A program made the translations under genes and the position numbers. A DNA stretch of 64,000 nucleotides from Lachnospiraceae bacterium OM04-12BH (GTDB taxonomy: Bacteria; Bacillota; Clostridia; Lachnospirales; Lachnospiraceae), in assembly GCA_003490145.1 (NCBI GenBank), contig QULQ01000008.1:62327-126326 (forward strand). Direction: 5' to 3'. This document shows positions 1 to 10,039 of the stretch, piece after piece. The notes beneath the pieces were generated by a model. It made no database searches, had not been told where the DNA came from, and saw nothing but the letters and a program-made list of their open reading frames with translations. How positions within the stretch are numbered: the stretch's first letter is position 1; each line of letters begins with the position of its first letter.

Positions 1-2
1 CG

Positions 3-164
3 CTGCCGCTTGGAATGACAGCATTAAGCGGATTGATGAGAAATACAAGTATATCTATTATACTGGCTGGGATTTTAATTTCCTCAGTGCCATTGATATT
101 AATTTATGCGTTTGGCCAGAAGTATTTTGTACAGGGAATTTCCCTTTCTGGACTAAAGGGTTAA
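3..164 (+). CDS. Carbohydrate ABC transporter permease, C-terminal end (partial)
   Basis: Only the last 53 codons are in the window; the 5' end lies outside. The translation has a hydrophobic segment (ISIILAGILISSVPLILIYA) followed by FGQKYFVQGISLSGLKG, the usual ending of MalG/LacG-type inner-membrane permeases of sugar ABC importers. It stops 24 nt before a GH32 fructosidase, so the two are probably cotranscribed and the transporter is likely to import sucrose or fructo-oligosaccharides. The substrate is an inference from this neighbour. Confidence 0.75.
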   Translation: MPLGMTALSGLMRNTSISIILAGILISSVPLILIYAFGQKYFVQGISLSGLKG

Positions 165-188
165 ACAGATGAAAGGATATCGTATAGC

Positions 189-1655
189 ATGAAAGAATTT
201 AGTACAGATTTGAGAAAAGTGCGGGAATATGAAAGCGAAGCACTGAAAGGGCATAGTGAAAATAAGCTGCCGGTTTTTCATATGAAGGTACCGATGGGAT
301 GGATGAATGACCCTAATGGATTTTCCTTATATGAGGGAGATTATCATCTTTTCTTCCAGTATCATCCCTATTCCCGGGAATGGGGATCCATGCACTGGGG
401 GCACGTGAAAAGCCAGGATTTTATCCGCTGGGAGCATCTGCCGGTGGCACTTGCACCGGATCAGGTATACGACAAGGAAGGCTGTTTTTCAGGAACGGCT
501 ATAGAAGACAATGGAAAGCATATCCTTGCCTATACAAGCGTATATTATGAGGATGGAATAGAAGAACCTGATAAAATACGACAGACACAGAGTATTGCAA
601 TAGGTGATGGAGAGAATTATACAAAGCAGGAAAATAATCCGGTGATCGATAAGAAGCTTCTGCCGGAAGGAGCAAGTCTGGTAGATTTTAGAGATCCCAA
701 AATTTTTAAGAGTCATGGCAGTTATAATATGATTGTGGCGAACAGAGACAGGGATGGACGCGGACAGCTCCTGAAATTTGAATCTGCTGATCTAAAGAAA
801 TGGCAGTATATGGGTGTATTTTACAAACCGGAAAAAAAACTGGGAAGAATGTGGGAATGTCCGGATTATTTTGAATTGGAAGATACAAAGGTGCTGCTGG
901 TTTCTCCTCAGGATATGGAGGCTGAGGGATTGCAGTATCATTGCGGAAATGGCTCCCTGTATCTTACAGGGAAAGAAAGGGAGGGACATTTCTGTGAGGA
1001 TTATATCGACTGTCTGGATTATGGAATAGATTTTTATGCACCGCAATCATTATTAACAAAAGACGGAAGAAGAGTTATGACTGCATGGATGCAGTCATGG
1101 GATGTAAACAGCTATCCGGAGGATTTTATATGGCGCGGAATGATGATATGTCCGAGAGAGCTGCATCTGGAGGATGGTAAGATTCGGCAGACTCCGGTAA
1201 GAGAGCTAAAGCAATACTGGAAAAATGAGATCAGTTTTGAGAAGATTAAAGTATCCGGAGCTGTTTCGTTGGAAGGAATCAGGGGACGTGTACTTGATCT
1301 GACAATTACCATCAGAGACATGTGCTGTGATGCAGTGGAGATCAGGCTGGCAAAAAAGGATAAGAAATATATCAGTATTGCTTATCAGCCCAAGCAGCAG
1401 CTTCTTACCTTTGACCGGAAGTATATGCAATGTATCCGGGATATAGTAAATGAAAGAAAAGTAGAGCTGACAAAAAGATCTGATGCCATAACCCTGAGAA
1501 TATTGCTGGATATATATTCCATTGAAATTTTTATGAATAATGGGGAAAAAACATTGACTTCTTTGTATTTTATGCAGGATGATTATGATGGTATAGAATT
1601 TGTTTCCTATGGCGGATATTGTGAAATGGATATCTGCAAAAGAGATATCTATTGA
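189..1655 (+). CDS. Glycoside hydrolase family 32 beta-fructosidase (sucrase/fructanase), cytoplasmic
   Basis: This enzyme hydrolyses beta-fructofuranosides such as sucrose and short fructans. The three GH32 signatures are visible: WMNDPNG with nucleophile Asp41, FRDP at about residues 167-170, and WECPDYF with acid/base Glu223. A C-terminal beta-sandwich follows, and the 488-aa length suits a single-unit intracellular enzyme. There is no signal peptide, so the substrate should arrive through the transporter encoded just upstream. An AAAGGA-like ribosome binding site precedes the ATG. The next gene belongs to the arabinose cluster, so this is the end of a separate sucrose/fructan operon. Exact specificity (sucrose, sucrose-6-phosphate or kestose) cannot be read from the sequence. 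Confidence 0.92.
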   Translation: MKEFSTDLRKVREYESEALKGHSENKLPVFHMKVPMGWMNDPNGFSLYEGDYHLFFQYHPYSREWGSMHWGHVKSQDFIRWEHLPVALAPDQVYDKEGCFSGTAIEDNGKHILAYTSVYYEDGIEEPDKIRQTQSIAIGDGENYTKQENNPVIDKKLLPEGASLVDFRDPKIFKSHGSYNMIVANRDRDGRGQLLKFESADLKKWQYMGVFYKPEKKLGRMWECPDYFELEDTKVLLVSPQDMEAEGLQYHCGNGSLYLTGKEREGHFCEDYIDCLDYGIDFYAPQSLLTKDGRRVMTAWMQSWDVNSYPEDFIWRGMMICPRELHLEDGKIRQTPVRELKQYWKNEISFEKIKVSGAVSLEGIRGRVLDLTITIRDMCCDAVEIRLAKKDKKYISIAYQPKQQLLTFDRKYMQCIRDIVNERKVELTKRSDAITLRILLDIYSIEIFMNNGEKTLTSLYFMQDDYDGIEFVSYGGYCEMDICKRDIY

Positions 1656-1717
1656 ATGTGTATCATAGAGAAATGTCGTATTATATATGCGGCGGTGTAG
1701 AAACGAGGGGAGATTTG

Positions 1718-2806
1718 ATGGAACAGAAGCAGCCCAAGTATTATCAGCTTATGACAGATCTGAAGGAGAAGGTGACAAAGGGCGAGATCCGCCCAGGCGA
1801 TAAGCTTCCCTCTGAAAATGAACTGTCAGCGGCTTACCAGATCAGCCGCCAGACAGTCAGGAAAGCGCTGGCAGTACTTGATAGTGAAGGCTATATTTAT
1901 GCCGAGCATGGCAGGGGAACATTTTGCCGGGAAAGAGTGATGCACACAGGAAATTCCAGAAATATTGCTGTTGTCACTACTTATCTGTCGGACTATATTT
2001 TTCCTCGGGTCATTCAGGGGATCGATGAGGTACTGACCAGAGAGGGATACAGTATTATCCTGAAAAATACAAAGAACTCCAGAAGCCAGGAGGCGAAGTG
2101 CCTGGAGGAGCTTTTACAGAAGGACATTGAGGGGATCATCATAGAGCCAAGCAAGAGCCATATTTACTGTCGTCATACGGAGCTTTATGGGAAGCTGGAG
2201 GAATACGGGATTCCTTATGTGTTTATCCAGGGGTGCTTTGATCAGCTCAGTGAAAAGCCAAAGGTGCTGATGGACGACTGCCTTGGTGGCTATTTGATCA
2301 CGAAATATCTAATCGAGACCGGGCACAGAAATATCATTGGCGTGTTCAAGTCAGATGATATGCAGGGACAGAACAGACACCGTGGCTATGTACAGGCGCT
2401 GCAGGAGGCCGGACTTGTCTATGATCCGGACAGGGTGATCTGGTTTTATACGGAGGACAGAAGGGTGCACCCTTATGATGGGATATGCAGGCTGGTACAG
2501 AAGCAGGCTGCCATGGACAGTGTCGTATGCTACAATGACCAGATCGCCATGAAGGTGATACAGGCACTGCAGGATATGGGAAAAAGGGTGCCGGAGGACA
2601 TTTCTGTTACCGGCTACGACAATTCCTTTATGGCTGCAGGTGACGGCTTTCACCTGACGACCATTGTTCACCCGCAGGAAAAGCTGGGAGAGATGGCGGC
2701 AGAGCTTCTGCTTGATCTGATCCACCACAGGGAAGGTCTGGAGAGCGAACAGATCCTGATTGAGCCGGAGCTGGTGATCGGAAATTCCTGTCTTGACAGA
2801 CGCTGA
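1718..2806 (+). CDS. araR: AraR-type arabinose regulator (GntR wHTH + LacI-like sensor domain)
   Basis: A 362-aa chimeric regulator. Residues about 5-75 are a GntR winged helix-turn-helix (KLPSENELSAAYQISRQTVR, then HGRGTF). The rest is a LacI/GalR-type periplasmic-binding fold that normally binds the sugar effector. This architecture is that of AraR of Bacillus and Clostridium, which represses arabinose genes until L-arabinose binds. The next genes are araA, a pentulokinase and araD, which fits. The ATG at 1718 is chosen because GAGGGG lies 7 nt upstream; an upstream in-frame ATG at 1652 overlaps the GH32 stop and has no such site. A likely operator lies before araA at 2831-2856. Confidence 0.9.
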   Translation: MEQKQPKYYQLMTDLKEKVTKGEIRPGDKLPSENELSAAYQISRQTVRKALAVLDSEGYIYAEHGRGTFCRERVMHTGNSRNIAVVTTYLSDYIFPRVIQGIDEVLTREGYSIILKNTKNSRSQEAKCLEELLQKDIEGIIIEPSKSHIYCRHTELYGKLEEYGIPYVFIQGCFDQLSEKPKVLMDDCLGGYLITKYLIETGHRNIIGVFKSDDMQGQNRHRGYVQALQEAGLVYDPDRVIWFYTEDRRVHPYDGICRLVQKQAAMDSVVCYNDQIAMKVIQALQDMGKRVPEDISVTGYDNSFMAAGDGFHLTTIVHPQEKLGEMAAELLLDLIHHREGLESEQILIEPELVIGNSCLDRR

Positions 2807-2830
2807 CAAGGATGGCGGCTGCGAAAAAAC

Positions 2831-2856
2831 AACTTGTAAAGATAAGCATACAAGTT
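2831..2856. promoter_or_regulatory. Candidate AraR operator upstream of araA
   Basis: A perfect 8-bp inverted repeat, AACTTGTA at 2831-2838 and TACAAGTT at 2849-2856, is separated by 10 bp in the araR-araA intergenic region. The half-sites resemble those of known AraR boxes (TTGTAC/GTACAA), but the spacing is wider than the 2-bp core gap of the Bacillus site. No T-run follows, so it is not a terminator. Binding by the adjacent AraR is an inference. Confidence 0.55.
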
Positions 2857-2911
2857 ATACCATTACAGTATAAAAGACGATTATTTCATGTATTGTAAGG
2901 AGGTATCTTGT

Positions 2912-4408
2912 ATGTTACAGAAAAAGAATTATGTATTTTGGTTTTGCACCGGTTCCCAGGATCTTTATGGAGAGGAGTGCCTTGCAAAGGTAGCAGAGCA
3001 TTCCCATAAGATCGTAGATGCACTGAATGCATCCGGACTTCTTCCCTATGAGGTGGTCTGGAAGCCTACGCTGATCACTAATGAACTGATCCGCAGAACC
3101 TTTAATGAGGCAAATCTTGATGAAAGCTGTGCCGGTGTGATCACATGGATGCATACCTTTTCACCGGCAAAATCCTGGATCCTGGGTCTGCAGGAGTATC
3201 GTAAGCCCCTGTTGCATTTCCATACCCAGTTCAATGAAGAAATTCCCTATGACAGCATTGATATGGACTTTATGAACGAAAACCAGTCTGCCCACGGTGA
3301 CAGGGAATATGGTCATATTGTCAGCAGAATGCGGATCGAGAGAAAGGTAGTTGTTGGCCACTGGTCTGATCCTGTGGTAGTCGGCAAAATCGCATCCTTT
3401 ATGAGAACAGCGGTAGGTATCGTGGAGAGCAGCCATATCCGTGTCATGCGTGTGGCAGACAATATGAGAAATGTAGCGGTTACCGAAGGTGACAAGGTAG
3501 AAGCACAGATCAAATTTGGCTGGGAAGTAGATGCATACCCTGTCAATGAGATCGCAGAAAGTGTGGATGCGGTTTCTGCTTCTGATGTCAATGCGCTGGT
3601 GGATGAGTATTATGAGAAATACAATATTCTTCTGGAGGGAAGAGATCCGGAGGAATTTAAGAAGCATGTGGCTGTCCAGGCACAGATCGAGATCGGTTTT
3701 GAGCGTTTCCTGGAGGAAAAGAACTATCAGGCGATCGTAACGCACTTTGGTGATCTTGGGAAATTGAAGCAGCTTCCCGGCCTTGCCATCCAGAGACTGA
3801 TGGAAAAGGGCTATGGCTTTGGTGCAGAGGGTGACTGGAAGGTGGCAGCCATGGTCAGACTGATGAAGATCATGACCGGTGACATGAAGAACCCGAAGGG
3901 AACCTCCATGCTGGAGGACTATACCTACAATCTGGTGAAGGGAAAGGAAGGTATTCTGGAGGCACATATGCTGGAGATCTGCCCTTCCATCGCAGAAGGT
4001 CCTATCAGCATCAAGTGTCAGCCCTTAAGCATGGGTGACAGAGAGGATCCGGCAAGACTGGTATTTACCTCCAAGGAAGGAAGCGGTATAGCAGTATCCC
4101 TTATAGATCTCGGCAACCGGTTCCGTATGATCATCAATGATGTAGACTGCAAGAAGGTAGAAAAGCCCATGCCAAAGCTTCCCGTTGCGACCAATTTCTG
4201 GACACCACAGCCGGATATGTATACCGGAGCAGAAGCGTGGATCCTGGCTGGCGGCGCCCATCATACAGCATTCACCTATGACCTGACAGCAGAGCAGATG
4301 GGTGATTTTGCAGCTGCTATGGGTGTAGAGGCTGTTTATATTGACAAGGACACAAAAATCCGTGATTTTAAGAGAGATTTGATGCTCGGAGAGGTGTTTT
4401 ACCGCTAA
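2912..4408 (+). CDS. araA: L-arabinose isomerase
   Basis: This enzyme converts L-arabinose to L-ribulose, the first step of bacterial arabinose catabolism, in the cytoplasm. The N-terminus YVFWFCTGSQDLYGEE is the hallmark of AraA, and the 498-aa length matches the family. The start at 2912 is set by AAGGAGGT at 2897-2904; the in-frame ATG at 2888 lies ahead of that site and would add eight residues. It sits between araR and a pentulokinase gene followed by araD, giving a full route to D-xylulose-5-phosphate. Confidence 0.97.
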   Translation: MLQKKNYVFWFCTGSQDLYGEECLAKVAEHSHKIVDALNASGLLPYEVVWKPTLITNELIRRTFNEANLDESCAGVITWMHTFSPAKSWILGLQEYRKPLLHFHTQFNEEIPYDSIDMDFMNENQSAHGDREYGHIVSRMRIERKVVVGHWSDPVVVGKIASFMRTAVGIVESSHIRVMRVADNMRNVAVTEGDKVEAQIKFGWEVDAYPVNEIAESVDAVSASDVNALVDEYYEKYNILLEGRDPEEFKKHVAVQAQIEIGFERFLEEKNYQAIVTHFGDLGKLKQLPGLAIQRLMEKGYGFGAEGDWKVAAMVRLMKIMTGDMKNPKGTSMLEDYTYNLVKGKEGILEAHMLEICPSIAEGPISIKCQPLSMGDREDPARLVFTSKEGSGIAVSLIDLGNRFRMIINDVDCKKVEKPMPKLPVATNFWTPQPDMYTGAEAWILAGGAHHTAFTYDLTAEQMGDFAAAMGVEAVYIDKDTKIRDFKRDLMLGEVFYR

Positions 4409-4455
4409 ATTTTGTGGTATGGTAATAAGAGAAGCAAAAGGAGGTTACTTGCGAA

Positions 4456-6051
4456 ATGGAAGCAAAAAAATTAATTGAAGAGGGAAAATCTTTCCTCGGA
4501 ATAGAATTTGGTTCTACCAGGATCAAAGCAGTTGTGATTGATGAGGAAGGAAAGCCCCTTGCCAGTGGAAGCCATGAGTGGGAGAACCGCTTTGATAATG
4601 GGATCTGGACCTATACCCTTGAGGATATCTGGGGCGGGCTTCAGGACTGTTATCAGGATCTTCTGAAGGATATTGATAAAACCTACGGCGTTTCTGTCAG
4701 TAGATTTGAGGGCATCGGATTTTCAGCCATGATGCACGGCTATCTGGCATTTGATGCAAAGGATGAGCTGCTGGTACCATTCCGTACCTGGAGAAATACC
4801 ATTACAGAGGAAGCGGCAGAGAAGCTGACAAAGGAATTCTCCTTTAATATTCCACAGAGATGGAGTATTGCCCATCTGTATCAGGCGATCCTGAATCAGG
4901 AAGCACATGTAAAGGATATCGCATTTTTGACCACACTGGCAGGCTATGTACATTATAAGCTGACAGGGGAAAAGGTGCTTGGTGTAGGTGATGCATCCGG
5001 TATGTTCCCGATTGACAGCACCACCGGCACCTATGATGTAGGAATGGTGGATAAGTTTGATAAACTCATCGCATCCTGTGGATTTTCCTGGAAGCTGACA
5101 GAGATCCTGCCGGGTGTCCTGACAGCAGGAGAAAAGGCTGGCGTCCTGACAAAGGAGGGAGCAGCACTTCTGGATGTCAGCGGCAGACTGGAGGCGGGAA
5201 TTCCGCTCTGTCCTCCGGAGGGAGATGCAGGAACCGGCATGGCAGCAACCAACAGTGTCGGGGTCAGAACCGGTAATGTATCTGCAGGAACCAGTATCTT
5301 TGCCATGATCGTACTGGAAAAGGCTCTGTCTTCTGTTTATCCGCAGATCGATATGGTAACTACACCGGATGGGGCACCCGTTGCCATGGTACACTGCAAC
5401 AACTGTACCTCTGATATCAACGCATGGGTCAATATTTTTGATGAATTTGCAGAGAGCATTGGCCACAGAGTAGACAAGAATACCTTATATACTACTTTAT
5501 TTGAGAAAGCACTGGAAGGAGATGCAGACTGCGGCGGTCTTGTTTCCTACAATTATTTCTCAGGAGAGCCGGTTACCGGCTTTGAAGAAGGGGCTCCTCT
5601 CTTTATGAGAAAGGCTGAGGATCACTTTACCCTGGCAAACTTTATGAGAACCCATATTTATTCTTCTCTGGCAGCATTAAAATCAGGACTTGATCTGTTG
5701 TTTGAGAAGGAGGATGTGAAGGTTGACAGGATGTTTGGCCACGGCGGTCTGTTTAAGACCAAAGAAGTCGGACAGAGGATCGCGGCAGCAGCCATGAATA
5801 CACCAGTTTCTGTCATGGAGACAGCAGGAGAAGGCGGTGCATGGGGAATTGCTCTCCTTGCAGCTTATATGCAGGAAAAGGAGCAGAACGAAGAGCTGCA
5901 GGCATTTCTAAACAGAGTGGTCTTTGCCGGAGAAAGCGGCAGCAGTATTTCACCGGATCCTGCTGAGGTGAAGGGCTTTGAAAGCTTTATGGAGCGTTAT
6001 ATGAAGGGGCTTTCCGCAGAGAGAGCAGCTGTAGAGGCATTGAAGGGCTGA
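4456..6051 (+). CDS. FGGY-family carbohydrate kinase, probable L-ribulokinase
   Basis: A 531-aa sugar kinase of the actin-like FGGY family. The N-terminal phosphate-binding loop [15 protein letters not shown] and a C-terminal ATP-binding stretch (GHGGLFKTK, then [13 protein letters not shown]) are visible. Its place between araA and araD indicates phosphorylation of L-ribulose to L-ribulose-5-phosphate. It does not read like classical E. coli or Bacillus AraB. It resembles the divergent clostridial type proposed as an alternative ribulokinase (AraK), so a symbol is withheld. AAAAGGAGG at 4436-4444 supports the start. The araA gap is 47 nt and the araD gap 56 nt, consistent with one operon. 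Confidence 0.85.
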   Translation: MEAKKLIEEGKSFLGIEFGSTRIKAVVIDEEGKPLASGSHEWENRFDNGIWTYTLEDIWGGLQDCYQDLLKDIDKTYGVSVSRFEGIGFSAMMHGYLAFDAKDELLVPFRTWRNTITEEAAEKLTKEFSFNIPQRWSIAHLYQAILNQEAHVKDIAFLTTLAGYVHYKLTGEKVLGVGDASGMFPIDSTTGTYDVGMVDKFDKLIASCGFSWKLTEILPGVLTAGEKAGVLTKEGAALLDVSGRLEAGIPLCPPEGDAGTGMAATNSVGVRTGNVSAGTSIFAMIVLEKALSSVYPQIDMVTTPDGAPVAMVHCNNCTSDINAWVNIFDEFAESIGHRVDKNTLYTTLFEKALEGDADCGGLVSYNYFSGEPVTGFEEGAPLFMRKAEDHFTLANFMRTHIYSSLAALKSGLDLLFEKEDVKVDRMFGHGGLFKTKEVGQRIAAAAMNTPVSVMETAGEGGAWGIALLAAYMQEKEQNEELQAFLNRVVFAGESGSSISPDPAEVKGFESFMERYMKGLSAERAAVEALKG

Positions 6052-6107
6052 GCTGTTTCAGGGCAGTCGGCCCTGCAGAGGAAAAGAAGAATCCGGAGGA
6101 CAGAAGA

Positions 6108-6803
6108 ATGTTAGAAGATTTAAAGCAAAAAGTATACGAAGCGAATATGCTGCTTCCAAAGTATGGACTGGTTACCTTTACCTGGGGAAATGTCAGCGCC
6201 ATTGATACCGAGAGCGGATTGTTTGTCATCAAGCCAAGCGGTGTGGATTATGAGAAGATGACACCGGCTGATATGGTTGTCATGGATCTGCAGGGAAATA
6301 AAGTAGAAGGAGATTTGAGACCTTCATCAGATACTCCTACCCATCTGGAGCTATATAAGGCATTCCCGGAGATCGGAGGGATCGTACATACTCACTCTTC
6401 CTATGCGACAAGCTGGGCGCAGGCAGGCAGAAGTATTCCCTGCTATGGAACGACCCATGCAGATTATATTTACGGCGAGGTTCCGTGTCTGCGCTGCCTG
6501 ACAAAGGAAGAGATCGATGAGGCTTATGAAGAGAATACCGGTCATCTGATCGTCAATGAATTCCAGAGAATGAATAAGGAGGTCATGGCAGTACCGGCAG
6601 TTCTGTGCAAGAACCATGGTCCCTTTGCCTGGGGTAAGGATGCCATGGATGCGGTACACAATGCTGTCGTCCTCGAAGAAGTTGCTAAAATGGCGTACCG
6701 GACAGAAACCATCAATCCTAAGGTTGCACCGGCACCGCAGGAGCTGCAGGATAAGCACTATTACAGAAAGCATGGTGCAAATGCCTATTATGGGCAGAAC
6801 TAA
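6108..6803 (+). CDS. araD: L-ribulose-5-phosphate 4-epimerase
   Basis: This enzyme epimerises L-ribulose-5-phosphate to D-xylulose-5-phosphate, which enters the pentose phosphate pathway. The class II aldolase/AraD fold is clear. Zinc ligands are expected at His94 and His96 (IVHTHSSYA) and His170 (CKNHGPFAW), close to E. coli His95, His97 and His171. Length is 231 aa, as expected. CCGGAGGA lies just upstream of the ATG. This is the third catabolic step encoded in the cluster. A response regulator gene starts 28 nt downstream. Confidence 0.96.
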   Translation: MLEDLKQKVYEANMLLPKYGLVTFTWGNVSAIDTESGLFVIKPSGVDYEKMTPADMVVMDLQGNKVEGDLRPSSDTPTHLELYKAFPEIGGIVHTHSSYATSWAQAGRSIPCYGTTHADYIYGEVPCLRCLTKEEIDEAYEENTGHLIVNEFQRMNKEVMAVPAVLCKNHGPFAWGKDAMDAVHNAVVLEEVAKMAYRTETINPKVAPAPQELQDKHYYRKHGANAYYGQN

Positions 6804-6831
6804 AAGCGTTTGTCTGACAGGGGAAGAGAAT

Positions 6832-8457
6832 ATGCTGAAGGTATTTTTAGCTGAGGATGAATTTATCATCCGGGAAGGGATCAAAAACAATATAGACTGG
6901 CAGGCTTATGGCTATGAGTTTTGTGGAGAGGCAAGCGATGGAGAGCTTGCCTTTCCTTTGATTCAGAAGACAAGACCGGATATCCTGATCACGGATATTA
7001 AAATGCCCTTTATAGATGGACTCGCATTAAGCCGTCTCGTAAAAAAGGAGCTTCCGGAAACAGAGATTATCATTCTCTCCGGGTATGAGGAATTTGATTA
7101 TGCCAAAGAGGCGATCCAGATCGGAGTAGCCAGATATCTGCTGAAGCCTATTAATGGCGAGACGCTGCTGCAGGAGATTGATTCAGTAGCTGAAATCATT
7201 CTGGGTAAACAGAAGGAAAAGGAAATCCGTGAAAAGTATCAGAAGGAAATGGAAGAAAATTCCCTGCGGGATCAGATGGATCTGTTCCAGCATCTGGTAA
7301 CGGGGGACTGTTCCATGGAGGAGCTTCTTTCTGTAGCGGATAAGCTTGATCTGAAGATCATGGCTCCCTGGTACAGCATCGTCCTTTTGAAGATACAGTC
7401 TATGAAGCATGATTATGAGGAGTATTCCGGAAGCATTGTTGTCGTGGATGAAAGAATTGTAAAGCTGGCAGAGCCTGAGCATGTGCTTGTTTTCGACAGG
7501 GCACTGGAGGGCAGAGCATTTCTTTTTAAGGCAGATTCTGAAGAGGAGCTGCTTGCCTACCAGAAGGAATATCTGGGCGATGTGAAAGAGGTGCTTTCCG
7601 GCTATGCGAATCTGCGTTATTTTGGTGGAATCGGCACTCCGGTCAACAGGCTGCGGGAGATCCCTGCGTCCTTTGAGGATGCCAGTCATGCCTTTGCACA
7701 CAGGTACCTGGTAGCAGAAAGCTGTATCCTGGACAGCAGTCTGCTTATGCAGGAAGGTGCCGCAGAGCATGAGGACTTTAGGATCAGTGCTGTGAATCCA
7801 GAACAGATCGACCGTGCGAAAATGCAGGAGTTTCTGCGGACAGGAGATCTGGATGAGGTTGTTTATTTTGTAGATGAATTTTTCGGCAAGCTGGACGGAG
7901 GTGCCATGAAATCCAGGATCTTCCGTCAGTATATCACCATGGATGCGTATTTCAGTATTGTGGATTTTCTAAAGGGGCTTGGATTGCAGAAAGACGAGAT
8001 CGAGGCACCGGATCAGGACGGTTCTATACTGCAGGATGAAAAAAGTGCCATGGATTATATTGTCAGGATCATGAATAAGGCACTTGTGCTGCGTGAGAAA
8101 AGGGCGAGCAGCCGTTATGAGGATGTGGTGAGCGAAGTCATCCATTACATTGAAGATAATTATGCGCAGGAGGAGCTGTCATTGAATCTTCTGGCGTCCC
8201 ATGTAAATTTTTCCCCCAATCATCTGAGTATGATCTTCAGTCAGCAGACAGGACAGACATTGATCAGGTATCTGACTGATTACCGGATGAACCGGGCGAA
8301 GGAGCTGCTTAGGTGCAGCAGTAAGAAGAGCAGTGTGATCAGTATGGAGGTAGGGTATAAGGATCCCCATTATTTTTCCTATCTGTTTAAGAAAACACAG
8401 GGAATGACACCAACTCAGTACAGAGGAGGCAGGGCAGCAGAGGGAGAGGATTTATGA
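6832..8457 (+). CDS. YesN-type response regulator (REC + AraC helix-turn-helix)
   Basis: A 541-aa cytoplasmic transcription factor. Residues 1-120 form a receiver domain with phospho-acceptor Asp55 (LITDIKMP) and the conserved Lys in RYLLKPING. A middle region of no clear family follows, and the last 100 residues are an AraC-type double HTH ending in GYKDPHYFSYLFKKTQGMTPTQYR. The ATG at 6832 is used because an AGGGGAAGAG site precedes it; longer in-frame starts run inside araD. It overlaps the partner kinase gene by ATGA and sits between the ara genes and a sugar importer. It probably activates that importer in response to extracellular sugar. Confidence 0.93.
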   Translation: MLKVFLAEDEFIIREGIKNNIDWQAYGYEFCGEASDGELAFPLIQKTRPDILITDIKMPFIDGLALSRLVKKELPETEIIILSGYEEFDYAKEAIQIGVARYLLKPINGETLLQEIDSVAEIILGKQKEKEIREKYQKEMEENSLRDQMDLFQHLVTGDCSMEELLSVADKLDLKIMAPWYSIVLLKIQSMKHDYEEYSGSIVVVDERIVKLAEPEHVLVFDRALEGRAFLFKADSEEELLAYQKEYLGDVKEVLSGYANLRYFGGIGTPVNRLREIPASFEDASHAFAHRYLVAESCILDSSLLMQEGAAEHEDFRISAVNPEQIDRAKMQEFLRTGDLDEVVYFVDEFFGKLDGGAMKSRIFRQYITMDAYFSIVDFLKGLGLQKDEIEAPDQDGSILQDEKSAMDYIVRIMNKALVLREKRASSRYEDVVSEVIHYIEDNYAQEELSLNLLASHVNFSPNHLSMIFSQQTGQTLIRYLTDYRMNRAKELLRCSSKKSSVISMEVGYKDPHYFSYLFKKTQGMTPTQYRGGRAAEGEDL

Positions 8458-9899
8458 TCAGAAGACTGAAGGATATTTATTACAGATCTTCTCTTGCCAC
8501 CAAGATCCGGTATTCCTATCTGTTTCTGCTGATTCCGCTTCTGATCTTTCTGGTATTTACTTTTTATAATCTGTGGGACATGAACCATAATTATGAGGAT
8601 ATGGTCAATTCTACTGTAGTTGCCAGTGAATTCAGCCTGGACTTCAAGAAGGATTTCGACTATGAAACCTATCTTCTTATTGTAGGAAATAAGACTGTGG
8701 AGGAATCTGAACTGGATTCCATGATAGAAGAGGCTGAAAGAATCGTAGCCGGACTGGAAGAGATCACAGAGGCAGAGGATAATATAGCCAGGCTCGACAG
8801 TGTGAATAAATATCTGAGCAATCTGCGGATTTATGTAGACAGGATCGAGGAAAATCTCCAGAAGGAGAGCCATTATGAGGACAATATGGAAATCTGGGAA
8901 AATGATGTCCAAATCGTCACCTCATTGGTTGGAGATACGATGTCCCAGTACATATACTATGAGGTCAGGGGGATTCAGCAGTCGAGGGCGGCGTATCAGA
9001 CATTCTTCATGAATCTGGTCCGTTTTTCCCTGCTGGGAATGGGTCTGCTCCTGCTCCTTGTCATCATCCTTTCTTATTATATCCCCAGAAGTATTACCAT
9101 GCCGATCACCAGGATCAGCAGGGTAACAAATCAGGTGGCAAAAGGAAATCTGAGTGTCAGGGCTGCAGCGGAAAGCGGTGCAGAGGCGCGGATGCTCAGT
9201 GATTCCCTGAATGCCATGATAGATAAGATCAATGAACTCCTGGATCAGGTGACAACGGAACAGATAAGGCTGCGGAAGGCAGAATTTGAACTGCTGCAGG
9301 CACAGATCAATCCACATTTTCTGTATAATACACTGGATACGATCGTCTGGCTGGCAGAGGCAGGGGATCAGAAGCGGGTCGTCAGCATGGTGGGCAATCT
9401 TTCAGATTTCTTCCGGACAAGTCTGAATCAGGGCAAGGATATTATCTCTATCCGGGAGGAGCTTGCCCATGTCAGAAGCTATCTGGAGATCCAGCAGGTC
9501 AGATATCAGGACATCCTGCGTTATGAAATTACTGTACCTGAGGATCTTTATGAATATAAAATTCCTAAGATCACGATCCAGCCCCTTGTGGAGAATGCCC
9601 TTTATCACGGGATCAAGAATAAAAGAGGGCAGGGAACGATCACCGTTACCGGGAAGAGTAAGGAAAATGGATTTGTCCTGTATGTAAGGGATAACGGTAT
9701 CGGGATGACACAGGAGCGGCTTAATGAGGTACGTGCCGGGATACAGAAGCTTTCCTATACCGGTAAGGAGATCTATGGTCTTTATAATGTGAATGAAAGG
9801 ATCCGGCTGAACTTTGGAGAGACGTATGGAATTTCCATTGAAAGTACTTACGGAGAAGGAACATGCGTAAGCATAAGCCTGCCGGATCAGTGGAAATAA
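8454..9899 (+). CDS. YesM-type sensor histidine kinase
   Basis: A 481-aa membrane kinase. There is one TM helix near residues 20-42, an extracytoplasmic helical sensor region to about 190, a second TM at about 191-211, a HAMP linker, then the His_kinase motif QINPHFLYNTLDTI with phospho-accepting His288. The ATPase domain shows VENALYHGIKNKRGQG and DNGIGM. This is the LytS/YesM class, usually paired with YesN regulators, as here through a 4-nt overlap. The ligand is unknown. The downstream furanose-binding lipoproteins suggest sensing of arabinose- or galactose-type furanosides, directly or through a binding protein. Confidence 0.93.
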   Translation: MIRRLKDIYYRSSLATKIRYSYLFLLIPLLIFLVFTFYNLWDMNHNYEDMVNSTVVASEFSLDFKKDFDYETYLLIVGNKTVEESELDSMIEEAERIVAGLEEITEAEDNIARLDSVNKYLSNLRIYVDRIEENLQKESHYEDNMEIWENDVQIVTSLVGDTMSQYIYYEVRGIQQSRAAYQTFFMNLVRFSLLGMGLLLLLVIILSYYIPRSITMPITRISRVTNQVAKGNLSVRAAAESGAEARMLSDSLNAMIDKINELLDQVTTEQIRLRKAEFELLQAQINPHFLYNTLDTIVWLAEAGDQKRVVSMVGNLSDFFRTSLNQGKDIISIREELAHVRSYLEIQQVRYQDILRYEITVPEDLYEYKIPKITIQPLVENALYHGIKNKRGQGTITVTGKSKENGFVLYVRDNGIGMTQERLNEVRAGIQKLSYTGKEIYGLYNVNERIRLNFGETYGISIESTYGEGTCVSISLPDQWK

Positions 9900-9985
9900 A
9901 AAATCAAACCGAATTCGGAAAAAAATCAACCCCGGGTCTGAGCTGAATAGAATATTGAACCTTCGTAAGAAGTATGTGCATGGAA

Positions 9986-10039
9986 TTTACTGTGTTTTGA
10001 GGATAAGATAATATCATCAAAACACAGTAAAACTTTTTT
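9986..10039 (+). terminator. Strong stem-loop with U-tract directly before the sugar-binding protein gene
   Basis: TTTACTGTGTTTTGA at 9986-10000 pairs perfectly with TCAAAACACAGTAAA at 10017-10031. GATA (10002-10005) and TATC (10012-10015) inside the loop extend the stem, and TTTTTT follows at 10034-10039. It has the form of an intrinsic terminator for the two-component operon. It ends only a few bases before the GGGAGGG ribosome binding site of the next gene, so it could also act as an attenuator or 5' stabiliser. Confidence 0.75.
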
